Source: Neostapfia colusana
Lineage: Eukaryota; Streptophyta; Magnoliopsida; Poales; Poaceae
Direction: 5' to 3'
Assembly: GCA_030760725.1 (NCBI GenBank)
Contig: JASWHV010000010.1
Location: 33,795,760 to 33,859,759 of the forward strand
Length of the DNA stretch: 64,000 nt
In this document: positions 1 to 11,410 of the stretch, one piece after another
How positions within the stretch are numbered: the stretch's first letter is position 1
Layout of the letters: each line of letters starts with the position of its first letter
The notes under the pieces: generated by a model
Seen by the model: the letters and a program-made list of their open reading frames with translations, nothing else
Database searches by the model: none
What the model was told of the DNA's origin: nothing
Made by a program: the position numbers and the translations under genes

Positions 1-430
1 AAGGAGCTACTCGCCCTAAACTGAGAAATTCTCCGCGCACAGAGGTCGAACCTTGGAACGGTTTGCGCGGTGGTCTTGAGGACGATCTAGCGCTCCACTT
101 TCCTATGGAGGTCGAAGCCGGAAGATGATCACAGCTGGGGTGGCACACGATCGGAGCTCGGGCGACTAGGCTGCTGGTTACAGAACTTCGCGAGAATCAG
201 TAACTCGCCGGCGGTCTCGGGCCTTTTATAGGCTCCTGAGGCCAGGGGAGAGCGCGACACCTGCTGTGCCACCTCCTCTGCCGAAGCAGGAGCTGGCCGG
301 CCGAGGTGGTCGGTCGCCGCCGCTGGCTGCAGCTGGCGAGCGCGCTCGGTCGAGGAGTCGGCTGAAGAGACTTCGGTGCTAAGTCTACTGACCAGTGGGC
401 CTCCCCTCTAACTCTTTTGTTTTTTTCCAA
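1..430. other. Unassigned GC-rich segment with a minus-strand TATA motif
   Basis: No coding region is convincing here. On the minus strand TATAAAAGG lies at 222-230, followed by GC-rich sequence, so this could be promoter/leader sequence of a gene or LTR running leftward. It does not resemble the LTR family that fills the rest of the window. Its identity is unknown. Confidence 0.35.
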
Positions 431-1040
431 TTTTCTGAATTCTGTTGTGCCAAAATATCCTCAGCTACTCACAATTTAATGTGAGACTTAGTCACCAAGT
501 CTTTGCTTGAATTTGAATTCTCAAATTCAAACTTTGTTTGGTTAAATTTGCTTCATATTTAAACTGAAATTCAAATTCAGTTTTGAATCCTTGCAAATTT
601 AGCTCTTGACAAGATGAGCTCCAATGGAGATGAAATTTGGTGGGTTTACTCAGAAAAATGTGCTGAGTATAGATATGGAGCTAACTTTTGAATTTGGGTG
701 ATGAAAGTTGCTGCAATTTGAATTTACATTCAAATTGGCCTCTTTTTGAAATAACCCAAAAGTGCCTCAAAAATTGTTGAATTTGCATGAGCTTTGGACT
801 GAACCTTCCCAAGACTTTTCAAATCCTAGGGTGAGCTCAACCTCTCATGTTCATGTGCAGAAACCCTACTTTGTGAAAGTGAAGGCTTTCCCTTCTACTC
901 ACTCCTTTGAGGGAGGTCACTTGCTCTTCACAATATTTCACAATCTACCCACAACAAAACTGTTGTGTTGTGAGGTGCATAAAATTTTTTACAAGTCCCT
1001 TTTCTTGGGCTTTTACACACTTAAGTACCTTTTTTAAAAT
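431..1040. other. AT-rich unassigned segment
   Basis: Composition changes sharply to AT-rich, with repeated AAATTCAAA-like words in both orientations. A 91-codon reading frame at 762-1037 has no recognisable domain and is probably chance. Such sequence is common in long LTRs of grass Tekay-type elements, but I cannot prove the assignment. Confidence 0.3.
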
Positions 1041-2433
1041 TCTTTATTTGTATCACTTATGTCTAGGGTGAATGATTGCATTAGAGTTAAGGTGTTTGAA
1101 ACCCCACTTGCATAACCTCTTAAATCCTATGAAGGGTTGGGTAGATTACAAAACCGACGAGTAGACAAGGCCCCGCTAATATGCTTAGGACCTCGGTAGA
1201 AGTCGAGTAGTTGGAATCTACTCGCGAGGTAAGGTTTATCACACGGTTTGGTCAGAATAAAAAATGGCTTAAGAGTGGTGAAAATGAGACCCAGCAGGGG
1301 GGATAGGAAGCAGTGAGCAGAGGTCTCACGTGCGTAGCCCTGTTGGTGTCGATTGAGGACCGAGTCGTGTGCTGGCCTGCTGAACAAGTATCGAACAGTA
1401 CCGGATGGCATACTGACATAAGCAGGAAACAGATGTAAATGGTTAACCTGGGTGCCGAGGCTTACCCAACCGTAAACAGGAGTGGGTTGAGGGTAGCAAG
1501 GTGTAAATCTGCCGGTGGGCACAGTCACGCTCCACGCGGGGACCTCCTGCCCGTTACGGATGGACCGGTTCGGAGTTTGGGTTGCCTTTGAAAGGTTGTT
1601 GCATACAACAGAGTAGGAAGGGGTGTGGAATCACGCTTCTGAAAGTGGGTGTATGCAACGTGTTGTCCGGGTGTCTCCTGATTGCAATCACCGTCCCTCG
1701 CGGTTATTTGAGTACCGCTTGTTCACTGTTTCGTGACGTAGTAATAAGTAAAGTAAGCCAGTTGAATGATAATATGCTGTGATGATAGAGTAATGTTTAG
1801 GAAACCATGTTTGCTGTAGATGTAGAGCTAATTAAGTTTACTTTTCGCTTTGGGCATCACCACATCGGAGGAAAGCGTTTCTTGTTTGATTGTGGACTTC
1901 CGATGTGAGGGCTGCCTAAGGCACATGAATTTGCTGCTATAAAACTGAAAGTAAGGATCAACTTATATGCGTGTCTTTGTCGCAAATTTCCTATCATACA
2001 CCTCCCTGCATGTAGAGTTCCATGCCTAGGTCAGACGGTTAAGCCTTGCTGAGCCATCGTGCTCACGGTTGCAATATTTGAGCTGTATGCAGGTGAGAGC
2101 TATGAGGAGGGTTCCGAGGATGAGGCGATGCCCCCGTCAGGGTACACGGCTGAGATGGAGCCCTGCACGCCGCCATGATCTCCGGTTTCATGATGCTAGC
2201 GTGTAGCGTCCCCGGGCTGGACGGCTGCACTTTTGCATAGTTAGGATGAGAGGCTACTAATGTACATTACTTCTGCTGTCTAGTTATATTTTGTAAAAGA
2301 CTTCCGCTGTTTTATATCAAATAAAAGTTTGTATTTTATTCTTTATTCTTTTCGTGTGTGCTGTTGGGTGCCGCATCGTACGGCACCACCCTATGCGATC
2401 CTGGAGTGGGTGAACCACAGGGTGGTCCCCACA
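1041..2433. other. Unassigned, possibly Tekay-type LTR sequence
   Basis: There is no credible coding region. AATAAA at 2320-2325 sits in a T-rich stretch and looks like a plant polyadenylation region. The overall feel (mixed GC, AATAAA followed by T-rich DNA, near a Tekay-like protease-RT fragment beyond E1) suggests the R/U5 part of an old chromovirus LTR. This is inference only. The segment ends abruptly at the truncated LTR of E1. Confidence 0.3.
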
Positions 2434-3348
2434 AGCTATGGAGCTCGCTGTATTGCTTGCTGCTCAGAACCGGAGTCCTGAGCTTGGGGGTGAGTTACAG
2501 CTTGGGTGTGAATGGCTAGCGTATGAGTTGCAGAGGTGCGAACCCTTGCTATCGTCGCCTACCCGAGTCTTTTATAGTCCAAGACTCGGGTGGCTTACAA
2601 GGGGGCCCGGGACCCGACAGGTGGTCCCGGGGAGATTGACTGTTATCTACCGTATCTGCAGTTATGCTGGTAGTTGTCTCTGGCGAAGGCTTCCGAGTCT
2701 CCGTCTTGCAGCCCAGCCCATGCCGCATGCTAGTCGTAGTGGTTGATGACGGTGCGGCGGCATGGGATGTCTTGTCGCTGCGTTTATTGGCTGGCAGGCT
2801 CTGACACTGCGCGCCAGTCTGTGATGCGACTGGGCGCAACGGCACCTGACAGAGGCGTGCTCCGCGTCTCCGCGTCTTGGGAAGACGCGGGCCTTGAATA
2901 CCTTGTACGGGCAAGGTATGGGGCGTCTTTACGCCCGCTGCCTATCGCTCGGGGGCAGGCAGCGCCGTTCCGCTGGCCACGCGGCGGGTTCGAAGCCCTT
3001 CTCAGAGGAGAGGAGGGTCCGGCCCCACGGGGCACGTGGAGCCTTCGGACCTCTCCCCGCGGAGGGGGAGGTTCGGCTTCTGTCGGCCACGTGGCGGGCC
3101 CGGAGCTCCTCTCTGAGGAGAGGGAGGTCTGGTCCCGCCGGATACGTGGCACCTTCGAACCTCTCGTCCGCGGAGGGGGAGGTCCGGCTTCTGTATGCCA
3201 CGAGGTGGGCCCGGAGCTCTCCTCTGAGGAGAGGGAGGTCCGGCCCCGCCGGACGCATGACCCCTTCGGTGCTCTCCCTGCGGAGAAGGGCGAGTTCCTT
3301 AGGCATTTTCCCCTGTGCGCGGGGTACCCCATATCGGAGGTACCGACA
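2434..3348 (-). repeat. E1 3' LTR, lacking its U5 end
   Basis: Read on the minus strand it begins TGTCGGTACC at 3348 and follows the family LTR through the palindromic U3 modules and the TATAAAAG region. It stops at 2434, inside the block where siblings read AGCTATGGAGCTCGC. About 185 bp of U5, with the CACTTCGACA end, is missing. The junction with unrelated DNA at 2433/2434 has no target duplication, as expected for deletion by illegitimate recombination. Confidence 0.9.
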
Positions 3349-3838
3349 GTGGCCCCCGGGCCCATCTCGGCGGAGATAGCGAGCCCGAGGTGGGACCTCC
3401 ATCTCTTCTGATCCGCGCACTTTCTCTAAGTCCCGCATTGACCGCTGCCGGAGCACGAACGGTCATAGGATCGTGGGAGCGGGCGCCCACTTGATGGCTG
3501 ATTTTACTGCGGCGGTTCCCAAGACTGCCACTTCTACACGTTGCGGCGCTTTCTTCGGGAACCGCCGAAGTGCCTTGCCGGCTCATCTTATCAGGAGACT
3601 GACTCCTTGGCCCACCGCTTCAGTTGGCGGCTTGGGTCCAGCTGTCATCGGCGCTCAGTCTAGGAGCCGAAGCGGTTGCCGATGCGGTGTATTCGAAGAG
3701 TTCCGAATCGCCTAGAATTGCACCTGGGAAGGATTTTAGAGGGGATCTTACCCGCATTGCGGCTTCCCTTCGCACCTCCCAGCGTTTCTTCTTGGACTCT
3801 TGTGCTTTTGCCCTCTTGCCCTTGAGTCCTCCCTCGCC
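3349..3838. other. E1 PPT-side region and upstream region of the antisense ORF
   Basis: The G/C-run block beside the LTR (3349-3375, minus strand reading GGGCCCGGGGGCCA) is the only candidate polypurine tract, and it is not purely purine. The rest is a roughly 490-bp stretch conserved upstream of the antisense ORF in E1, E4, E5, E6, E7 and, in part, E10. It would hold that ORF's promoter and leader. No clear TATA box is visible in this copy. Confidence 0.55.
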
Positions 3839-5569
3839 ATGGCCTCCAACCCGCCACCAGAGAAGAAGCGCGCTCGATCTCCTCCAGCGGCGGCGTCTGT
3901 GCCAAGTCGGGAATCTGGGGTGCCTGGCACTCCTTCCGGTGGCGACTCAAAGAGGCCCCGGGCTGATGCGTTGAGGGGAGCTTCTGGGGCGTCCCATGCT
4001 CCGCCAGTTCAAGCGACTATGGAGCGGCCGTCACTGACGGCAGCGGGCTCTAGGAGTCCTACCCCGGCTTGGAATTCGGGGTTCAGAGCCCGCTGGAGTG
4101 TCCGCACTTCCCGGCCATCTCCGACTAGCGGGGAGTCTGTGCCGTTGCGCTCGGAACCCGGGACAACTGCCGCGGCCCCCAAGCCAGCGCGAGCTTCTCC
4201 TGTTCCGGTGTGCCCGGACTCCGCGGCGGCGTCATCTCTTCCTGCCGAGACGGCCGCCGCGGCCCCCAAGCCAGCGCAGGTCGATACTGCACCAGGCGGC
4301 CCGGCCTTTATTCCAGCGCCGCCTTCCCCGGCTCGCACCTCTCCACAGGTCAAGAAGCCAGAAGCTAAAGAGGGCCCGGCAGGTCCGGCTGCCCGAGCCC
4401 CAGCGCCAGCTTCTCCTGACCGGCGTCTCGTCTTGGTTGCTGGTGCATCGACTCCTCTTGAGGACTAGGTGATGGAGGAGGTCGGGGGAACTGCCCCGGC
4501 CTCTGTTGCTCCGTTGCCCCTGGCAGATGCCTTCACGCTTGCCGAGACGAGCGTCCGGCAGGTCTTGGCTGCACTAGGTCGCGAGCGGGAGGAGTATACA
4601 GTTGAACGGTATCGCCTCCTCACCTGGGGGAACCTTTTGCTGGAGCGGACCGCGAAGGTCAAGAGCGAGTTCGACTCCAGGCAGGAGTTGCTCGACTTCA
4701 GGGAAGTGCTCCTCGACCGGCTCAAGCGGGCTGTCAACCTTATGGACGCCGAATCGTGGCAGATCAACAGGGAGGCCCTGGAGGCACACGCCCTGGCCGA
4801 GGAGAGCCTCTCCGCCGCTGAGGAGATACGGCAGCGGATGGAGCGCCGTAAACTCGCCGTTGAGGAACGGGAGCATTCTACGGCAGCCGAGGCGGAGAGG
4901 GTCGCCGCGCAGCTGGCGGCGGGCGAGGATGACCTTCGAGCTCGGATCGAGGAGCTAGAGATTCTGAAGGCAGAACTCGACGTGAGGGAGGAACAGGTCT
5001 CCCGCGAACGCCGGGCGGTCTTGGAACAGGAGTTGGCCGCCGACTTCAAGGCTTCTGAGTTGGAGCGGCTCGCCAAGACTCTCCACCTTCGGGAGAGCTC
5101 CCTGGCGGCCAAGGAGAAGGAATTCTACGAGAGAAACCTAGAGGCCCTGCAGGCAGCCCGCCGCGAGGTGGAGGAGCTCTCGGCCTTGCGGTCCTCCGAG
5201 GCTCTTGCGGTCTCAAGCTTCGTTGATCGAGCGGGGTCCGCCCTGATCCCTCTTGGCTTCAGTCCGGTGAGGGCAGCGGCTCCTGCGTTGAAGGTGGCGG
5301 AGGTGATCCCCGCGTTGGAGTCGATTGGCGCCAAGCTGGACAGGCTAGACTCGGTTGTCGCCAGCGAGCTTGAGGCCGAGGGACGCGGCCTAGCTTTAGA
5401 GGTCGCCTAACACGTGCTGGCATGCTTCAATAGCCGCGACCCCTCTTTCTCGCTAGAACCAGCGAGAGAGGGCCCAGCCGCGGAGCGGGAGGAAGCTGCC
5501 AGGGCTGAAGTCGAGGATGTGGCCGCCCTTGTAGCCGCAAGGTTGCGGCAGGAGCCGGGAGGTCCTTAG
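3839..5569 (+). pseudogene. E1 antisense coiled-coil ORF (two in-frame stops)
   Basis: One frame of 576 codons runs from ATG 3839 to TAG 5567-5569. It is interrupted by TAG at 4466-4468 and TAA at 5408-5410, so this copy is dead. The product would match the intact E4 copy: an Ala/Pro/Ser-rich N-terminal part with a basic EKKRARS motif near residue 8, a long Glu/Arg/Leu-rich coiled coil over roughly residues 240-440, and a helical C-terminal part. It lies on the strand opposite gag, between the pol remnant and the 3' LTR, which is the place of antisense extra ORFs known in the Tat lineage (for example Grande). Its function is unknown. Confidence 0.85.
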
Positions 5570-6949
5570 GACTTGTTTCTCCCTTTTAATCGAGTCTGTA
5601 GTCCAGCTCATGGAGCCTCACATAGTTTGACTCTTTTAGATATTTGTGTCTGTGATGCCTTTTCTCTCCTTCTTGGCTTTGCCTGACTGAGTCCTTAGCT
5701 CCGTAAGGTACTCAGAGGCCTTTTCCAATCTCGGAGCTCTGCACAGACACCTTCCCCGGGTCCTAACCGTGTTAGGGGCCCCGGGGTCTCCGGATCTCGC
5801 CCTATGGGGAGCTCCAAGTCTGCCTGCCACATGGCGGGTCCGGAGCCCCTCCTTAGGAGGCGGGAGCTCTGGCCCTGCTGGACACGTAGGGCTTTCGGAG
5901 CCCTCCCACCGGGGGGGAGGTCCGGTTTCTGCCTGCCACGTGGCGAGTCCGGAGCCCCCCTCAGGGGAGGCGAGAGCTCCGGGCCCGCTGGACACGTGGG
6001 GCCTTCGGGCCTTGCCCCTACTGAAGGGGCGGGACCCGGTCCTTCCAGTCCTAGGCTGGAGTAGTTGATAGCTCCTTTCCCCCTGCTCCATGCAGTCCCC
6101 GTTGCCGTAACCTGGAGGTCCTGCACACAGGCAGAGGAAACGTAATTCTCCTCGGGGGTCCTCCCCTCCCGTCTCCTAGTCTTATTCGTCTTACGATCCT
6201 GATCCGTTATACGGGGCTTGGGCAATTCTGTGCTCGAGGCGCCGGAGCTCCGGCTCCCTCCGAGGTCCGGGTACGGTCGTCCGATCCCTAGTACTGGGCC
6301 GTGCGCTGGGGAAGCAGAGTGCACGTGCTTTGGGTTCATGACCAGGCAAAGCGGTTGTACTCCCCTGTACCTCCGGAGGGCAGGATGCGCACGCTTTGGG
6401 CTCATGGCCTGCTAAGCGGGATACGCACCCTGGACCCCCCATGCACAATGCAGGCCTTTCCTGGAGGTGACCAACTGGCACCGCAACACCTGACTGGGGG
6501 AGGCCCGAGAGACTCACTCGGCCATCGGCAGGTGCCTCAAGCGCAGCCGCCCTCGGTAGGATAGCGAATGCTGACTATGGATGAGCGCGGGAGAGGGGGA
6601 GCTAGATGTACGATGAACATACATAGATAGTGCGATCATAAAAAATAATGCATAATTTAAATGAGCGCATGAGAGAGAGCTAAGTAGAACAGATTTCTGT
6701 GTTCATGCCCATAGTTGGAATTCTGGCTGTACATGGATGCAATATTCCGCCTCGTCTACAAGGGAAGCAAGACTCTACGCGCTTAGGGTCAGAACCAGGC
6801 TAAACTGGACGTAGTCCTGTACCGTCCGTTGAGACTTAGCTGCCCCAAGCTCTGTTCCTAAATTCTATGGGATTCATTACAGAAGGGATTGTCCCTGTTC
6901 TACTGATGCTCGGGGAGTAGGACTTACAGTGTTGCTCCATGCCATGGAT
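5570..6949. other. E1 internal noncoding region with a palindromic G-box module
   Basis: Bases 5800-6060 hold a GC-rich module with CACGTGG boxes and inverted repeats, related to but distinct from the U3 module. At 6301-6564 (+) lies an 87-codon frame, with a second frame open on the opposite strand at 6191-6517. Both recur in E4, E5 and E7, although here the plus frame lacks an ATG. AT-rich sequence around 6620-6680 (ATAATTTAAATGAGC) is conserved in the siblings. No known domain is recognisable. Confidence 0.6.
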
Positions 6950-7343
6950 TTTGGGAACGGATCCCACACTCGGTTGAAAGGCATGTGTACCTGGGGCGGC
7001 AGCTTTCATGATTCGGAAGGGACCTTCCCTGATGGGGGAGAGTTTATAGGTCCTTCTTGGGAAAGAGCGTGCCGCGACACCAGGTTGCCCTTCTGCAGGT
7101 CCCTGACGCGTTTGGTTCTTTGGCGGTAGTGCTTAGAGCATCAGCCGAGACCTTGCATTGTGGGGTGTTATCTGCAGCCGAGTCTCGTCGACGAGGTTGT
7201 TATCTTCACGCTGGATCAGGTCCTGCGCGGCTTCTCCTGGGGGCCCCGGGGAGTTCTCCCCTTCTGGCTAAGGCCTCCAAGGGGTAGGTGGACCCGGGCT
7301 CATCTTAGATGACCTAAGGTGTCTTCCCCTACTGGCAAGGCCT
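6950..7343 (-). pseudogene. E1 integrase C-terminal tail remnant
   Basis: Minus-strand translation gives pieces such as NNLVDETRL, NARSRLML and REGPFRI. These align with the end of the intact integrase of E6 (NDLVDEVRL, NARYRQAL, WEGPF). Stops interrupt it. Everything from the RT to the integrase core is missing between this remnant and the gag-side sequence, so it marks the right border of the pol deletion. The same remnant occurs in E4, E5 and E7. Confidence 0.75.
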
Positions 7344-9283
7344 TCAAGGGGTTGACAGACCTTGGGCGGCCCCCGGGAGGTATGTCCGAGGCACGGAGGC
7401 GTGCTCTCGGGTGAGGCTGGCCCGACCTTGCACCATTGTGGTCGGTACCTGGGCTGCTGCGACTACTTGGGGCTTCTCCAAGGTAGACGCCGCAGCAGTG
7501 CAGCCACCACTGACCCGGGACGGCAGCCGCATCCGGCTACCCCCTGGCACGTCACCGTCGGAGCTGGAGTCCTCACCGTTATGCACTGTCTTTATGACAC
7601 GCTGAGGCTCCTGAAACCCCACCTGATGGGCGGCGGTGACTGGGGCATCGACCTTCTGCTTGCCATCCCTCTGAGGTTAGGGCGGTGCTTCAGCTCTCTG
7701 CTGTCTTCCTTTGCGGAAGCGCTCTGCGAGCCTCTGTATATCCCAGCACTCGGCAGCAGTATGGTTGCCGGCGCCATGCACGGGGCATAGCCCGCCCTGG
7801 TCACTATCTGGGGCCGGTGACTGCCGCTCCTTTTGTCGGGGCGTGGCCCCCGTGCTCCACTAGTCGTCGCTGCTACGGCGACGGGAGCCGTGAATGATGA
7901 CTTCATCTTGCCACTCCCCCGGTTCTTGGCCTTCTTGCCACCCCCATAGGCAGCAGCGCTGGACCCGGGCTGTCCTCCTGACTCGAAGGTTGGCAGAGAG
8001 TGCCAGTTCCGCCCTTCAGCTGCTCTGGCGCATTTGTCCGCCAGGCTGAAGAGCTCAGAGACGTCGCGGACCTCTCTGGTCGCGAGCTTCTCAAGCATTT
8101 TCTCGTCCCGGACACCCTGTCGGAACGCCACCACCACAGAAGCACTTTGAATATGCGGGATGGTGTTGCGTACCTTGGAGAACCGCTGGATGAAAGAGCG
8201 CAGCGACTCCCCATGCTGTTGCTTGATGGCGTGGAGGTCAAGCTCCGTGCCGGGACGGGTGTAGGAGCTGCCGAAGTTGGCGACGAACTGCCAGCAGAGC
8301 TCTCCCCAGGAGATTATGGACCCCTGGGGGAGATTCATGAGCCAAGACCGAGCTGGGCCGGTCAAGGCGACGGGGAAGTAGTTGGCCATGACGGCCTCGT
8401 CCCCTCCTGCGGCAAGTACGGCGCTGGAGTAGATCTGGAGGAACTGCGCCGGGTTGACGCTGCCGTCGTACTTCTCGGGCAGGTGCGGCCGAAACTTGCG
8501 CGGCCACCTCGCGAAGCGAAGGTGGGGTGCAAGGGCCGCACATCCTGCTCCTGTTGCCGCAGGTATTGGTGCCGCGAACGCTTGGTTCGCACCTGGCACA
8601 GTGTACCCTGGTATGGGCAAGGCTGTACCATAGACCGGGGGCGCTGCTTGCGGCGCATATGGTTGTGGCATATGCTGCGCGGCGTATTCCTGAGGCAGGA
8701 CTCGCGTGGCGAAGATCTGCCCTCCAGGTTGTGTCGAGGATGACGTCATGCTGTCACCAGCCTCATGGTTGCGACGCCTTTCTCGACGTCGCTCGAGGTA
8801 CACCCGGGCATCCTGGCCCAAGTGGCACCGTTCCAGCTCACTTCTCAGGTCCGTCGACGGGAGCCTGGAGGAGCTGGAATCCGCTGTTTTCCTGTCAACC
8901 GTGGGCGTGCGCGTCAGCGACACAGCCAGTTGACCGGGGCGTCGCCCTCGCCGAAACCGAGGGTTCGCGGCGGCGACGAAGAGGCGGTCCACCTCGCGGA
9001 CCCATTGTTGGGTCGCAGAATGGGGCGCATCACCAGCAGGTGGGTTGCGTAGCAGTGCTCTTTCTGCAGCTAGCGCACCCCCATGGTGTACGCTCAGCGC
9101 TGCAGAAGATCTCACACTGGTCGGAGCGTGCATCGCCGGAGTCGACGTTGTCGGAGTCGGCTGCTGGCTACCAGCTTGTGCCGACACACTCCGTCCTGAG
9201 TGCGTTGACATGTACTCCCCGCTGGTCACGGTTCGCCGTGAACGCGGAGGAGGAGAGTTTTCCGCTGAAGGAAGCTTTGTCAT
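7344..9283 (-). pseudogene. gag: E1 gag (frameshifted)
   Basis: Starts at ATG 9283 (MTKLPSAENS), just downstream of the PBS. An open frame runs to about 7830 and covers the N-terminal Pro/Ala-rich part, the capsid-like block RFARWPRKFRPHLPEKYDGS with SWGELCWQFVANFGSS, and the leucine-rich region up to the basic linker. A frameshift near 7830 throws the zinc knuckle out of frame. A second frame (7344-7622) carries the end of gag and a leftover of the protease-RT linker (TAAASTLEK). The family protein assembles virus-like particles and binds the element RNA. The gag is type II by its VHHGG and HSATQQWV signatures. Confidence 0.9.
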
Positions 9284-9318
9284 CTCCGTAGGCGGAAACT
9301 CGTCGCGCAAGGGAAAAG

Positions 9319-9337
9319 CCCCCTACCTGGCGCGCCA
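9319..9337 (-). other. E1 primer-binding site
   Basis: Two bases inside the 5' LTR end, the minus strand reads TGGCGCGCCAGGTAGGGGG. A site starting TGG directly after the LTR is the usual complement of a tRNA 3' CCA end. I cannot assign the tRNA by eye. Confidence 0.8.
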
Positions 9338-9339
9338 AA

Positions 9340-10423
9340 TGTCGAAATGTGCGGTCGACACATCCCCGGACCTGCACTGGGCAGCCCGCGGAGGTTCTTT
9401 TTCAGAGGGGCTAGTCACTTGCGGAGAGCATAAGCGTATGGACGAATTAAGGAGAAGCTTGACACGGCAAGTTTTACGTGGTTCAGGCCGCCGGAGCGTA
9501 AAACCCTACGTCCACGGCGAGCTAAGGAGTTCGCTGTATTGCTTGTTGCCCAGAACCGGAGTCCTGATCTTGGGGATGAGTTACACCTTGGGTGCGAATG
9601 GCTAGAGTTAGAACCCTTGCTAACGTTGCCTACCCGAGCCTTTTATAGTCCAAGGCTCGAGTGGCTTACAAGGGGGGCCCGGGACCCGACAGGTGGTCCC
9701 GGGGAGATTGCCTGCAGACTACCGTATCCGCAGTTATGTCGGTAGTTGTCTCTGGTGAAGGCTTCTGAGTCTTCGTCTTGCCACCCTGCCCATGCCGCAT
9801 GCTATTCGTAGTGGTTGATGACGGCAGAGGCGGCAGGGGATGTCTTGTCGCTGTGTTTATTGGCTGTCAGGTTCTGACACCGCGCGCCAGTCTGTGATGT
9901 GACTGGGCGCAACGGCACCTGACAGAGGAGTGCTCTGCGTCTCCTTGTCTTGGGAAGGCGTGGGCCTTGAATACCTTGTACGGGCAAGGTATGGGCCGTC
10001 TTTACGCCCACTTCATACCGTTCGGGGGCAGGCAGCGCTGTTCTGCTGGCCACGTGGCGGGCCTGGATCCTTCCTCAGAGGAGAGGGGGGTCCAGCCCCG
10101 CAGGACACGTGGAGCCTTCGGACCTCTCCCCGTGGAGGGGGAGGTCCGGCTTCTGTAGGCCACATGGCAAGCCCGGAGCTCTCCTCTGAGAAGAGGGAGG
10201 TCCGGCCCCACTGGACACGTGGCGCCCTCGGACCTCTCCCCCGCGGAGGGGGGAGGTCCGGCTTCTGCAGGCCACGTGGCGAGCCCGGAGCTCTGCTCTG
10301 AGGAGAGGGAGGTCCGGCCCCGCCGGACGCGTGGCGCCTTCGGAGCTCTCCCTGCGGAGAAGGGCGAGATCCTTAGGCATTTTCCCCTGTGCACGGGGGT
10401 ACCCCATATCGCGGGTACTGACA
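9340..10423 (-). repeat. E1 5' LTR
   Basis: 1,084 bp, TG...CA ends on the minus strand (TGTCAGTACC at 10423, ending CATTTCGACA at 9340). It contains the palindromic U3 modules, a TATAAAAGG box and the U5 hairpins of the family. Right of it the flank GTTGC begins the Tekay-like fragment. The matching left duplication is lost. Confidence 0.93.
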
Positions 10424-11410
10424 GTTGCCAAGCATCATCTACCCGTATCCCACTTAGAGTGTGCTATGTTAGTAAATTCTCCCGGAGGAGAAATGAGGAC
10501 TAATATAGTATGTCCGAAAGTAAGCCTTAAAATAAGGGGGGTAGACTTCCTTGCCAACCTTATTGTCTTGGACTCCCAAGGGATTGGCATCATACTCGGA
10601 ATGGATTGGCTAAGCAAGCACAACGGAGTAATCCAATGTGCTGAAAGGAGCGTGCAGTTGACAAACGAGCATGGTATTCGTGTCGAGTTTGAGTCAGCCC
10701 AGAAAACAACCGAGCGGGCAAATTTGAATAAGGTCGAAGGAACAACATTGGACAGCATTCCAGTAGCTCAGGAATTTTCGGACGTATTCCGGGAAGAGCT
10801 TCCAGGTATGCCGCCTGACCGGGACATCGAGTTTGCCATCGATTTGGTACCCGGAACTGCACCCATAGCCAAGAGACCCTATAGGATGCCAGTCAACAAG
10901 CTAGTTGAACTCAAGAAGCAAATTCAAGAACAGTTGGAAAAGGGTTTTATACGTCCAAGATCGTCATCATGGGGAGCTCCGGTGCTCTTCGTAGACAAGA
11001 AGGATGGAACCCAAAGGATGTGCGTGGACTATAGGTCTCTCAACGAGGTAACCATCAAGAACAAATACCCTCTGCCCCGTATAGAGGACCTGTTCGACAA
11101 AATGAAAGGAGCCCGAGTGTTCTCCAAGATTGATCTTCGGTTGGGATACTTCCAGCTGAAGATTAAGCCCTCCAATATATCTAAGACAGCCTTTCGGACA
11201 CGGTATGGTTCGTATGAATATACCGTTATGTCATTTGGGTTGACAAATGCACCCGCGTACTTCATGTACCTTATGGACAAGGTCTTCATGGAGTACTTGG
11301 ACAAGTTCGTCGTGGTTTTCATCGACGACATTATGGTGTATTCAAAAAGTGAGGAGGAGCATGAAGAACATCTGAGATTGACCTTGCAGAAGTTGCGTGA
11401 GCATCAATTG
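10424..11410 (+). pseudogene. pol: Tekay/Del-like gypsy protease-RT fragment
   Basis: An open frame encodes the C-terminal half of a chromovirus-type protease (AKHHLPVSHLE, then IILGMDWLSKHNGVIQC) followed by most of an RT: RMCVDYRSLNEVTIKNKYPL, SKIDLRLGYFQLKIKP and the catalytic FVVVFIDDIMVYSKS. These are clearly different from the Tat-type RT elsewhere in the window. The catalytic DSG of the protease was upstream and is cut away by E1. The RT stops after LREHQL where E2 begins. It is the oldest visible layer of the nest. The rest of pol should lie beyond the window. Confidence 0.9.

Larger units (their letters stand above)
2434..10423 (-). mobile_element. E1: non-autonomous Tat-like LTR retrotransposon, 3' LTR truncated
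   Basis: In minus orientation the order is 5' LTR (9340-10423), PBS, frameshifted gag, a short piece of the protease-RT linker, the integrase C-terminal tail, a conserved noncoding region, an antisense coiled-coil ORF on the plus strand, a PPT-like stretch and the 3' LTR (2434-3348). The protease core, RT, RNase H and integrase core are absent, so it cannot move alone. It was inserted in the protease of a Tekay-like element, whose reading frame starts directly at 10424. The left target duplication is lost because the 3' LTR is cut. Confidence 0.9.

Noticed and set aside
762..1037. 91-codon frame in the AT-rich left part as a small gene
   Set aside because: No domain, no conserved partner in the window and no clear promoter context. 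Chance cannot be excluded.
2743..3456. Several long Ser/Pro/Arg/Gly-rich frames on both strands in each LTR (for example 2743-3411 and 2784-3365)
   Set aside because: They recur in every LTR in all frames because the palindromic U3 modules are GC-rich and poor in stops. They are not genes.
4465..5112. Ser/Arg-rich frame opposite the coiled-coil ORF (also 24053-25138 and 47028-48296)
   Set aside because: It is the complement of Glu/Arg/Leu/Ala codons in the real frame. Its length follows from codon bias, and it does not begin at a conserved start.
9319..9339. Naming the priming tRNA
   Set aside because: The PBS begins TGG as expected, but I could not match the rest to a plant tRNA from memory with confidence.
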